Notes under the pieces: generated by a model
Told to the model about the DNA's origin: nothing
The model's database searches: none
Seen by the model: the letters and a program-made list of their open reading frames with translations, nothing else
Part shown: positions 23,306 through 35,800 of the stretch, in pieces
How the letters are laid out: every line of letters starts with the position of its first letter
Numbering within the stretch: position 1 is the stretch's first letter
From: Actinernus sp. WN-2022
Taxonomy: Eukaryota > Cnidaria > Anthozoa > Actiniaria > Actinernidae
Assembly (NCBI GenBank): GCA_030867875.1
Contig: JAOWCC010001368.1
Location: 7,425,714-7,489,713, forward strand
Direction: 5' to 3'
Length of the DNA: 64,000 nucleotides
Position numbers and translations under genes: made by a program

Positions 23306-23612
23306 TAATATTGGTAACTCCAGTGGACGCTTTATCGCTCATTAGAATGTAATCAGTGTTAATGCCATGTTTCTTGAAGTTTTCAACCGTATCCACTCCA
23401 AACTTGTCTGTACCAACCATAGCCACCATCACTACTTTTGCACCAAGTTTGGCCGCCATAACGCACTGGTTTGAAGCCTTCCCGCCAAAATCTATTTGAA
23501 ACTTGGTGGCGTTAATGGTCTCTCCTCGCTGTGGAAGACGTGGAATGTACCATAACATGTCGACGAAGCAGGATCCCACGACCACGATGTCGAACTCACG
23601 GCTTGTGGCCAT
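23306..23612 (-). CDS. RBKS: ribokinase (PfkB family), first coding exon
   Basis: The exon starts at ATG 23612 and ends before a donor (ATTA|GTAAGT), last base 23306: 102 codons plus one base. The peptide opens FDIVVVGSCFVDMLWYIPRL, then FGGKASNQCVMAAKLGAKVV and MVAMVGTDKFGVD, then a GINTDYI segment and STGVTNI. This is the N-terminal sugar-binding half of ribokinase, which phosphorylates ribose to ribose-5-phosphate in the cytosol. The family motif GGKGANQ is GGKASNQ here. The catalytic DTxGAGD motif would lie in a later exon, and none was found toward lower coordinates. The gene may continue in the gap, have long introns, or be an orphan exon. It is divergent from the Polycomb gene, starts 545 bp apart. 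Confidence 0.8.
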
Positions 23613-24157
23613 TTCTTGTCCACGGGCGCGTATTTATTCTAACCTTAAAATCTGTTATGTTGTAGTTTCTCAAACGTAATCAAACTGGTAGCGCATAGAA
23701 TACTGGGTGACTGAACTGCTTTCAACCCGCGCCGCCATGTTGGCATAACAATTCCAGTGTTTAGGGACGGGAGGGTTTGTGTAAAAATTACAATGCCTAA
23801 AATTCCTTATATTTCTTTAATTTTGAGCTTTAAATTTAATAATACGTATAAAAACTTAATAAGTAAGTGTTTTGTACAATGTTTTGATTAAGATACTGTG
23901 AAAATCCCATAGATAAAGTTTACCGGTAATTTTTGTACCGGACCCCCTCCTCCCATAGGATAATCTCAAAATCCAGACAATAGTACACCGCTGACCAGAT
24001 GTTCCAACATCAAACACGTTGTGCTCTGAAAATGTAGTTTTCCTCAAAAATAGCCATTTGTCACTAAAATTAAGCTATCCTCACACTGTATTCCCACTCC
24101 CTAAGGTACTTATAATGTTCAGTAATCTATCGAAGATGTGAAGGCGATTAGAAAGGA
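23613..24157. promoter_or_regulatory. candidate bidirectional promoter between ribokinase and polyhomeotic-like gene
   Basis: Head-to-head starts 545 bp apart suggest a shared control region. A GCCGCCATGTTGGC motif at 23731-23744 resembles a YY1 site (complement AACATGGCGGC). No TATA box stands out. An in-frame TAG at 24149-24151 lies just before the plus-strand ATG. Function is inferred from layout only. Confidence 0.4.
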
Positions 24158-24292
24158 ATGGAAATGGTTGCCGACGTTAATCCATTCCAAGAACAGCTTG
24201 GCCGGGGGAAAAAACCCAGCGCGGCGGCCCATCGAGTTCTTACACATGTTGTGGAGGGATTTGTTATCCAGGAAAGCAATTTCCCATTCACG
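24158..24292 (+). CDS. PHC: PHC-like exon 1 (HD1)
   Basis: 45 codons, phase 0 at the end, donor ACG|GTAGGA. A second ATG lies two codons in. A basic/Ala stretch (GRGKKPSAAAHRV) precedes the HD1 motif. Confidence 0.9.
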
Positions 24293-27200
24293 GTAGGAAA
24301 ATACATCAGATACTTAGTTGTGTATTTAATAGATTGCTGGGATGTAAAACAGGGTTCGCAACCAAAGTCTTTGTCAATTTCATGTACATGTCGAGATATT
24401 GGAATTATTATAGATATTTACGACTTTTGACAAAGAACTTCCGTACTAGCATCTGGACGAGAGTGTGGTGATCTGTAGATCGATGATCAATTGTCGAATT
24501 GTATCCTCCACAAAACAGTTTCCAGACTTGGTTTTGTTTTCATTGCTTTATCATAGAAATATGACATTAATTTTGTATTTAACAAATGAAGAAGCGTTAG
24601 CCATGTACAGTATTATTTAAAGGTTAAAGACTGATATGCATGTTTTATTGACAAATACAGACACATGCTGACTATACGATGAATGAAAAATAATGAATAC
24701 TGCATGAGGTCAAAGAGTTTGAAGAAATTGTGAGTTCATTGCAGTCTGCTAAAAGTCTCTAACCATTTTAATATTCCAACTGAGCACATGCATAGCATAC
24801 ATGTATGCTGTGGGCACCAATAAAGCACTGTCATTAGCCAATCACCTGCTTGGCTGGTGTACTAATGGTGTTTATACCAAATACATTCACTTAACAGAGG
24901 CAATAGGCAGGAGCCCCGGCACATGCACCCAGGCTAGGCACTTGCCTTCATCTACAAAATAATAATGTAGGGGACAGGAGCATTATTAGCCTGCTATGCA
25001 GACATATCTTTTCACTCATAAATTCAAAGAAAAAAATATGTCTGCTTACCCGAGCACTTAATTAGTTTCCAATATGCAAACATGACGTCAGCACTTTTGT
25101 TTTGTTTTTCTGCTCAATCAAAGCCATTGTTAGAATTTTTTTAATCTTTGCACCATCCAACCATCATGAGCTCTCAGCTGGTTGGCACCATGGTGCAAAT
25201 ATATCAAAACGATCAAGTTACCAAATCTGCTTTTAGATTCTCCAAAGCCAAAATTTGACTCAATCCATTTCTGGTGACAGTTTCTCTCATATATAGCTTT
25301 CGATTGAATTTTATTGAGCTTTTGGAGGCTAAACTACCCTGGGTGCCAGAGGTTCTAGCTAAAGTTTAGGATCGACAAGAAGGCTGGGAGAACCTCTGGG
25401 TGCGTGAAGTATGAATCTCACTTCCATGCCAGACTAATCCCTTTTGATTGACACCTGAGAAACCTTTTTCTAGGTTTTGTCCACATAGACTTACATGTAA
25501 TTCCCAGTGGTTTATGAAAAGCCAGCACTTTCAGACAGCTGAAATAAATTACACTTTCCTCTCCCAAGGGCCGAAGCACTACACAGAACAGGTCAGCTGG
25601 TTTAAATGGCCTTTAATTTGGCTGTTTTCTGGAGTGTTATAGAGCTCGAGGGAACTCGTGCGACCTCCACCGATGCGACAGGTTCAACACGGAATGGGTA
25701 AACAAAAATTAATGCCGTCCTTAGAAACTGCTATGGTATGATCCAATCGCAGCAATTGTTACAAATGAATTGGCTCTAGGCCAATCAAAGGGCGAGGGTC
25801 AAATTCTGACTCAGACAGAGTCAGACATACTTTGCGTGCCCAGAGGTTCTCCCAGCCTTCTTGTCGATCCTAAACTTTGGCTTAGAGAGGGCAGTAGAAC
25901 CTCTGGCATCCAGGGTAAGGCTAAACATGCGAGACACATGATTATGAAAAACAATGAAACGTGAAATGTACAAATTACTTTTAGGCTTGTCTAGAGTGTG
26001 GGAACACTCTCCTATGATTGGTAAATGGCAAATGTATTGTCTGAATTCCTTTTAAATGTAACATTACATCACTTTCCAGGATATGGAAGGTAAAATCTGA
26101 TTGGTCCATAACACAATAAGGTGTGCATATTGGAAACTAATTAAGTGCTCGGGTATAAGCATACATTACTTTTTTCTTCGAATTTATGAGAGTGAAAAAA
26201 TACGTCTGCATATCAGGCTAGGGTATTATCCACCAGGAATTTTTGAAATTTTGTTTCCCTGAAACAATAATTACCTGCATTCTGATGTACGTTTTTGTAG
26301 ATATTTTTGGCAGTGTTTGATTCTAAACATTCTATACATATTTTTTTTACCAAGGGGGGTCATGAGTGCCCTACGACCTCCCCCTAGATATGCCCCTGCT
26401 TTAATGAAAGTTATTAAATGTGTTGAATTGGATTTGCTTTTAATCTTAGGCAGATGACGATGATGATGATTATGATCCACTTCGAAATAGCAACCATGAC
26501 CATAATGGAGATATTGACATGGAAGCCAACATGGAAGGTACATGTACGTGTACTACTGTCTTATATACCACACTGCAGAAAAGCATAATGCTCAGAAACA
26601 AATATCTGTACATGTATTATATTAACAATCTCCCCAAAGCCTGGCAGTTCTTGTTGGCCAGCAGAGCATATGTTGTAACATTTTGCTGCATTGTGCTTGT
26701 ATCAGGGTTCTTCCAACACCGGCATAGTAGAGGGAGAAAAAAATTTGAGTTGGGGGCATTTATTTTAATTCCAGGCTTCTTACGGTAATTAAAAAGAGTA
26801 TTGTAGAAAACTTGTAGCCGGCATGGCCAAGTAGAGTATGTGGAGAAAATTGCCGGTTGCCAGTGCTTTGGGAGAACTCTGTACCTCAGTGCTGCTTATA
26901 CAGTTGCATATTGCTACAACAAATAAAATTATTAGATGTAATTAAAAGGAGGTTTTACTTTGCCTTTTTATCCACTGTTTGATTGAATTAAACCTTGGGG
27001 CCACTGGAGGAGTCTGGAAAACGAGATGATTCAAATAAACCTTCAGAGGAAGGACAATATAACAACAACCTCAACATGCATTAATTAATTAATTTAATTG
27101 ATTAATTTAATTAATTAAAACATCCCAATCGGCAATGACAAAGTTACAGCTTAACTTTGGCAGTATTTCAAAGAGCTTTGGAAGCACTGTAGATGTACAT

Positions 27201-30200
27201 GTACATTGTAGCCCAGAATATCAGAAAAAAATCCAATTTTTAATGTAAGTTACATGTACGTATAAAGTTAAAACACTGAATGTTAATGTCCTGAAACAGC
27301 AGGGTTCGAAATTAATGTTTGTGTCCAGTTGTCCCAGGGGCAACCACAGAACATGGTTAGGTTTCCCTTGCCCCTGTTTTGCACAAAATAAACAGACAAA
27401 CATGGTTGGAGATACCACTGCAAAAAGGCAGAGACTCACTTGGACAGTAGTTGATGGCTATGTACTACAGTGAAATGCCAATCAAATATTTTCAAGATTA
27501 ATATATATATATATATATTTATCATGTTTATTAATGAAGATATCTTGGATACTTCAGTCCCACACAAATTCAGATTGTCCAAAGGGCGCCCACCCAGTAT
27601 AAAGACTTGGTTGTCCAAGCATAATTTGGGTTGTCTGGGACAACTGGACAACCATTAATTTCAAACTCTAAACAGTCATAGGATCAGGACCTGGCTAATT
27701 CACATTTATCGTGTTGGGTTTTGTGGAGGGAGAACCCATTGAGAACCATGGGAACAATGTAAGGGTGAGATACCAACAAACTCAACTCACATGTTACTGG
27801 GCTTGAACCCTGGCCACCGGGGGGGAGACTCCCTTATGCGAGGGGTACATGGATGCTCGTCGTACCTTTTAGGGGTCAAAATCAGGAGTTTGGTACCGCT
27901 TAGGGTATCCACCATCAAACACAGACATTTCTATGTAAAGCGGTACCTTTTAGGGGTCGGGTGTCAATTGAACAAAAAAGCTGTTATCAATTTACATTAT
28001 TATTATCTTTTAGGGGTCAAAATAAGCTTAAGCCACGCCCATTTTAATACCTCTTAGGGGTCAAATCGAAAATGTTCGACGAGCATCCCTACCCCTTTTA
28101 TATGGGAGTCCCCCCGCCCCCGGGTCCTGGCCACCGTGGGCACAAGAGGTACTTAGTGCTTTGCCTCTCACCCCCTGGTACGTCAATGTATCTTATGTAC
28201 ATTCATTATACACCTGTGATGTAAATTTCCCATAAAAGGTCAAATTTAAGGGCAAATTAAACTGGTTCATCAAGTTCCCTTCAGTTGTCACACTTCTTTT
28301 ATTTTACCCAATCACATAATTTATATTTAAAGCATGTAATTGGCTTCTGCACATGCTTCGTCATCATTGATTGCCCTTTCAGGCTAGCACTGGCTCCCCG
28401 ATAAAAAATATGTTTTAAATGGAACAGAAACCCATGAATTAAGAAAGCTGTCATGAATATAATAAATCCCTTATTAGATGTTTTTCCAGGTAATACAAAC
28501 TGATATTTTACTCATTGGGCTCGGAAAAATACACTTGCAACTCGCATGTAATACCTGGAAGAACATCTAATAAGCAGTATGTCCTATACTAGTTTATAAA
28601 GTAAGTTGTAGATTCTGTAATGGACTGCCCCTTGCTTTATTTACACTAGCTGATAGTCCTCTAAGCAACGATGAGAGCCTTGACAATGTCTTCCTGGAAA
28701 CAACAACAATTCCTGGACACTGTGAGCAGTGTGGATGCACCACAGAGGTACACCATCAAAGAGGACCAAGACGTTTCTGCTCCACATCATGTGCTCGACG
28801 CTATAGTGTTAGTTGCTCACGTAAAATGCTGGCTTATAATGCAAGAATGAGGAGTGCTCGAGGGAGACAGCACAGTAGCAGCTCTCCAGCAGGGGTTGGA
28901 GGTCACAGGAAAGTTCTGCATTCCTTATCTCAAGCAAATGTATGTATCCAACTGTATATAATTTATGCACATAATTTATGTATATAATTTATATACATGA
29001 CTCAAAATTAACGTTTGCAAACAGGCAAAATACTAGAAGATTTTTAAATTTACAAGTGGGATTTATAGCCGGTTCGGATGAGGAAAAAAATAGCCTGCTG
29101 CCACCAGCCAATCCCAGTGCACGATTTCAGTGGATTCTGGACCGGAGAATAATAGATGTAAGACAGTCATTTTCTTTACATTCTCCAGGTTTGTGATGAG
29201 GAGCAGCTATTGGACTCACCTGTTATGGTACATACAGCAGTGCAGGTTAACGAATTTGGTAAGTTAGAAAAGAATAATCAAGTAATTGTTGTTAATGCAT
29301 TTAACGTTTAAGATAGAAAGAAAACCTGTATTAAGTACATATATACATATTAATAAGTAATTGATACAGAATTATGGGATTTACAAACTCCAGCTCAAAG
29401 CGAGACATGAATTCTGTTACACAAAAGCGTAGCAGCCATGTTGTTTAGTATAACAAAAGTAGGTGATGAGGCATTTTTTGTTCCGCCACAGTGCAATCTA
29501 CCAATTGGCGGTGAAAATAATCTAAAAATAGCCCAACTTGTAAAAACGCTGTGACAACTATATAGAAACTATTCATTTCTCGTGAAAGATAATATCCTTG
29601 GACAAATAACGAGTGCATATTTCAACGCCACAAGTAAATGTTGGTTAAGTTTAAAGGGATTGTGTCATGGTGAGAGACCATTACATTAGATGTCCGGGCC
29701 GGACACGGTCATTATCAGCGATTCTCATATGAACTGACGAACCTTGCGCACATGTGGGATGGTAAAAATCAAAGCAAATATTCAAAAATGACTAACAAAC
29801 TGTGTAAATATATAGTCTTCAATAATGAAAATATTTTCAATCAAACATTGGAGGAGGGGAGGCTTAACTGTTTTAACCCACCAATAGAACACTGACTCCA
29901 TACATGCATAGTGCGTAGTACAGTGCGTAGTACAGTGCGTAGTACAGTGCGTAGTACAGTGCCATTGTCACGATTCTGATTGGTTGTTATAGACAATGGC
30001 AAAATCACGCTACATTGTATGTCACGCGCCGCTTAAACCTCAGAGTCCAATTCGGTCATTGTAGTCTTGGGATGTTGAGTGTTTCTTTCAAAAAGCAAAC
30101 GGTTTTGAGTTGAAAGGTCCTTCAAAAATGCAAGCTCAATCGAGCCAGGACATTGATGGCTTTTCGTATAGCTTCCCGGGGAAAGAAGCTTTCTACCGGA

Positions 30201-32814
30201 GCCATAGCGTTTACCGAATCTATTGCCTTACGACTGCATCTCTTGCAATTGAAATTTTCGATAAATAAAATGCTGCTTTGTAAAAATATAACATCAAACC
30301 TAACCATATAATACTGAAGTATAGTTTTAAAGCAATTTCGGCTCGAGATATCGTGCAAATACTCTGATGCAAGCGTATTCCTTACGGACTTCTGCTTCTG
30401 TCACATCTTTTGTATTTCTTGTCCGCCTGACAAATTTTCAAAACTTTACGCATGCGCACTAATCCTGATACTGCTTTGCACTATTTACATTATTAGATGA
30501 GATTATACAAACAAAGAAATTGAAGGACAGCATAATTTAAAATAATATTAGAGATCAGTTACTACATTTTGGTATCTGTGCACAGTAACCAAAGTAGCCA
30601 AAGCTTTCGAGTTGACTACTGTTTACATGTGAATTATAATTAATAGAAAAGAAGATCTGGGTTTATAAGCAATATGGAAAAGTGAAACTATAATAATTAT
30701 AAAATATACTAATGTATATATAAATATATATAAATTTATACTAAGAGGAGGAATGAGGAGACCAAGAACGACTAGTAAGATTAAAAACGATACGTTTTAT
30801 GAATATGAGTAGCGAAAACAATTGAATATACTATAATGATACTATGAACACCAACATTTCTTTATTTATAACATCAGGTATTTTATCGCACGCATGATTG
30901 GTGGAGTGTGACCCGATATTTTCTCTCCGCCAGACGACAAATGTCAGTGATACGCTCACATGTGGGGCTCGTAAAATATATTCGCAGCTCGTAAAATATC
31001 AGCCCTTATTGCTTGAAAAACCATCTAATAAGATGGATTTATTATTGTTTATTTATGTGTACTCGCACTTGCTCTGTAAACTCGGAAAGCATTAAGATTA
31101 TATGCTATTATTGCATACCCTCGGAGAACACTAACAACAATGGTTATCCCTTCATGATGACAGACATGAATTACTACCAAATTGTATTGTGTATTTCGCT
31201 CTATTGTTTTGTGTTGAGTTAATTCTATTGTATTTTGATAGCAATTCATGTGTTGCCTTCATGAAGGACCACCACCAACAATACTAAATTTATCGCAGTT
31301 GTTTATGCTTTCAAGCTCCGAAGTTAAAGGAGCAGTGTCACGATTAGTATTCATGCCCAAAGTTTTGAAAATCTGTCAGGCGGACAAGAAATCAAAAGAT
31401 GTGACAGAAGTAGAAGTCTGTGAGTAATCCACTTGCATCGGCGTATTTGTATCTCGAGCAAAGTTGCTATAAAACTATACTTCAGTATTATATGGTTAGG
31501 TTTGATGTTATATTTTTTAACAACCAATCAGAATCGTGACACTGCTGAACGACAAGGAATGTAAATATGTGTCAGTAGTTTTCTATTCTTCTTTCTCGTA
31601 ATTTCATTGGTTGATACTCAAATTCAATAGAAGACCATCGAAGTAATGCACTTTCATTAGATTATTCTTGAAGTTTAAATTTATTTTTGATCAAACTATG
31701 GTTTGATTTTGGAGAAATTCGTATATGAAGAATGTTATCAAATTTGTGATTCAAAGTTCTTTTGTTTTCTCCTTTTCCATTGGCTAGATGGTATTTTCTT
31801 TACGTTTTCACATTTAAAATGGTCAACAGCATACAGTTTCCAGAGTTTCCCACAATTTTCGCTTGTAACTTTGACTGTGGACATCTTAGACAGCACTTAA
31901 GGCGATTGCACCGGTGTCCTAGGGATTTCGCCCCCCCCCCCGAAATTCCCGGTGATTTCGCCCTCCCCGGGACGAGATCCCTAGTGTTTCAACCCCCCCC
32001 TCCTTGAAACATTTTTCTCATTGAACAAACTAAACTGATGAAGCCCAAAATGGTTGGTAGCATTTGTTCATTAACTTTTGAATTAGGTCTTTTACAGCGA
32101 CATACGTGATTATAAATAGACGTAATAATCGTAACGCCGCTTCAATAACGCCGCTGCAAATCCCTACGACACCGGGTCTATTGTCCTTGGGGTAGTTCTT
32201 ATGCAAGCCATTAAATCACACGAAATGTAAAACATAATGGTCGACATATAGTGTTGGACTTTAAATATATTGTTTATGTTCACTGTTTACCGGTGGAAAG
32301 AATACTTATCCAAAAGGTTTGCACTTTTATAAATGCCTGTCAATCAAAACAAGACTAGAATGATTTTTTCATGTTCTCAGAGGAGGGAAGAGTGACTGAA
32401 GAAGAGAATTAATTGTATACTTTTTGTAAAAATGTGAGCAGAAGCAAGCAAAAACTTCAAAAGTTATAACATTTTTTAAACTCGCAAATTAGGGTTGGAG
32501 TTTCGATCGAGACGCCTTAAATTTTGTGGGACAAACGTCAAAATTGTCAGTTTTCAAGACCTACAATGTTCTTTTCAAACTTCATGTTGTTGTTTTACTT
32601 TTCTTACAAATCCACATCATCTTCAGTTTTGCTTAACGACTTGCTAGTTTTATCTATCAACCTTTCTTCAGTTGTCACGCTACTTGTCTGTGGACGATTT
32701 GTTTTGTTATTGAAAGTGTTAATATATTCCTGCCTATAGCTAGGCTATATGTTAATGCGTTATTATGACTGAAAGAGGTAACTTTAGGGAGCGGTCAGTA
32801 TTACTGGGGGGGGT

Positions 32815-32868
<54 letters not shown>

Positions 32869-35800
32869 AAAATATCTAAAACGAGGACCCAAAAATCTTG
32901 GCCCTCCCCAAAACATCAGCCCAAAAAATTATGTCCCTCCCTTGAGATAGCTTCCTTCCAATCGGTCAATTTGTTCCATCATAGGAATAGGAATCAATTT
33001 GGAGACAGGAGTGTTCAATACACTGTCAATAATAATTCCTAACGATAATCATAGAAATAATACAATCATTAAATAATTAATTAATTAATTAATGTTCGGT
33101 ATCTAGCGCATAGTTAAGGGAATGAAAACCAGCCTATCCTATGTAGTTTCGTCCAACTAGAACAAAATTTTGATGTGTTACTCGCGCAAATGAAGTTCAG
33201 GGGGGGTTAAGGCGGTTTTTCTCGCTTTTTGCTTGGCCGAGCGGGGGCTGGGCAGCTGTTTAACGTTGATTCTGTCTTTCGGTAGAATATTAATATTCCA
33301 CTCAAGCAATTATCGAAACCCTGAATGTCCAGCGGACTCGTTTCTAGCCTTTTATAATCTCCCGAGACAAGCTAGTTAATATAATTATATAAACGAAGGG
33401 TGCAATACTGTTTCTATTAAACTTAATTTTTAACTGAGCATTCAAGTTTATTCCTATATTTGAAGCTTTCAAATGTATAGGAAGTTCCTATCCTTTATTG
33501 AAAAGAAATTCAAAACCCGTTCTGTCGTTGGAAGTAGTGCTGAAGGGCGGTGTGTCTTATTATTTGATTCGTCTGCATGGTTGAAGCATTCGGCGTAACC
33601 TAGCTCGTATCTTATACATAAATTAACACTTTCTAAACTTCATTTACACTACCGCATGGGTACTATTTCTACTGCTTTAGCGCCAAATATACATCACAAA
33701 AGCGAGCTAGTGATTAAAACGGGAGAAGAAAGTTAGAGATAAAACAAGGCTGGTATGTCGTGTAATTAATATCCTATGATAATTCAAGTTTACAAGAATT
33801 ATACCAGCGTATACAATCAACTCGACTCTGTTATTTGAAAACTTGGGTTTGTAGAGAGAACTCAGACCTTTAGGAGAACTGAATATTTTAGGGTTTCGGC
33901 GTACACTCAAGCGGGAACAGAACCTGTCGAGTGCTTTAGGATGGGAAACGAGCTTGCTAAAGATGGGACTAAGAAGCAAAACCAGGGAAAGACAGTCCAG
34001 AACGGGAATTTGAAGGAGAATCTTACTGATGGGGAAGGTGGGTGTTTCTGCTCGACAGCAAGAAATTTGTGCTTTATTTCTTTGTCATTCTCTGAAACAC
34101 ACCGTTAACAGATTGTTACTGAGAGAGAATGAGACAGAAGAGGATAAGGCTGTAAGACTAAAGAAGAAAGCAATAAATGAAACGTTAATGAGAGAGAATG
34201 AGACATGCGGTTTTCGAAAATTCTGTTGATACTGTTTTTAACACTTCTTTGAGAGCCCCTGATGCCAATTTTCCAGTCAAGTTGAAGAGAGATCCGAGTA
34301 AACAGGGGGTATTTATCGCCCATCACGTTTGATGTAAAAAAAAAACTTCTTAGATAAAAGAGCATCGATTGAATAACTGTAATGTATTGGCTTTAAAATA
34401 TTCTTGATATGTTGTTTTTACGAATCTGTTAGATTTAGGTCTCTTTCACGTAAGGTAATAATAAATCCCACTCTAACATAAGGGCGTAATATATATCGGA
34501 CAAACAGCGTGTTTGCCCAGATCATCTAATTTAATTTAGGGAGTTCAGACTGTTAGTTCTTAAAATTGCATTTTGATCAGAAGATCTCGAGGGTTTGAAG
34601 CTTTAACTGTAGATAAATTGTGAATTTTGGGGTGCGTTCGATTGACCGTATTCCGGAATGAGAATACACAGAATTATCACTACAAATCGATTATATGGGG
34701 CGTTTTTAGCCACTGGAATACTGTGATTTCCAGTGACTATTCCATCTATTCTTATTCTGGAATACAGCGAAGCGAACGAGCCGTTGTATTCGTAAATGTT
34801 TACATTTGTATGGACTGCGTGTCTGTTTTCATAGATCCATAACCACTCGAGATGAAACTCTAAGTTTGAATCTGTGTAACTAAGCAAAGTTTCTAGTTCT
34901 AGAAACCGCGTTCATGCCTGGATACTATTTAATTATTATAGCATTTAAATCATGTCAAGAAAAAAACGAATTCCACAGTGATTTTTTCTCTTCACATTAA
35001 CCTATTACTTTAATGATTCTACGATTTAATATTGGCTGTGACATTAGTATTTATTGGATTTATCAGTCGCCGTTTCCTTATTTCCATATGTTTATCTATG
35101 TTTGCTTTAGAGCCGGGGAGAATCGGACTTGACCGTACAAAACTCCCAGCCTCCCGTTGCATAAACAAAGACATTGTTACCAAGTCAGAGCACTGCTTAG
35201 CTCCCTTAAGTTTAAACTTTTTGACAAAATTCAAATTGCTGTGAATTTTCAAAAAAATAAAACGATTCGGCGCGTAGATCAGAATTACAAACCTCTCAGA
35301 GACGTATCTACTTTTTATATAGCAAAGCCAGACATAATTATATAGTGGTGCTGGCTATTCACCATCAACGGTAATTGTTGTTGATAAATTTCGAAATGTC
35401 CGCCTCCTAATCTGCATGTGGTAAAATAATCTGTAGAGGGAAACTAATGCTTCCACATGAGAGATCACTTTAAAACTAGTAATCGTGTTCTGTTTTAGAG
35501 CAATGTGGTGAACTACTGTTGAGGTATATATAGGTATTTTAAATGCAGAAAAAAGCATGAAAGCGATGCTGGGAAGGCCTCGGTAGTTTTTTTCGTATGA
35601 AAATCTTCAATTTCAAATGGCTGTAACTTTATTACTTTTAAAGCTACAGCACTCAAATTTCACATGCTCTTTTACATGACAATGTTCACATTTTCTGTAA
35701 CATGTGGATAAACTATTGAAACAGGATATGCAGTTATGAATAATTAAGGTATATAGATTCCGAGCTTTTTTACCAACGGCTGTTATGAAACTCGACAAGT

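Noticed and set aside
32765..32950. Glycine-run ORF
   Set aside because: Produced by the poly-G tract; no start context or conserved flank.
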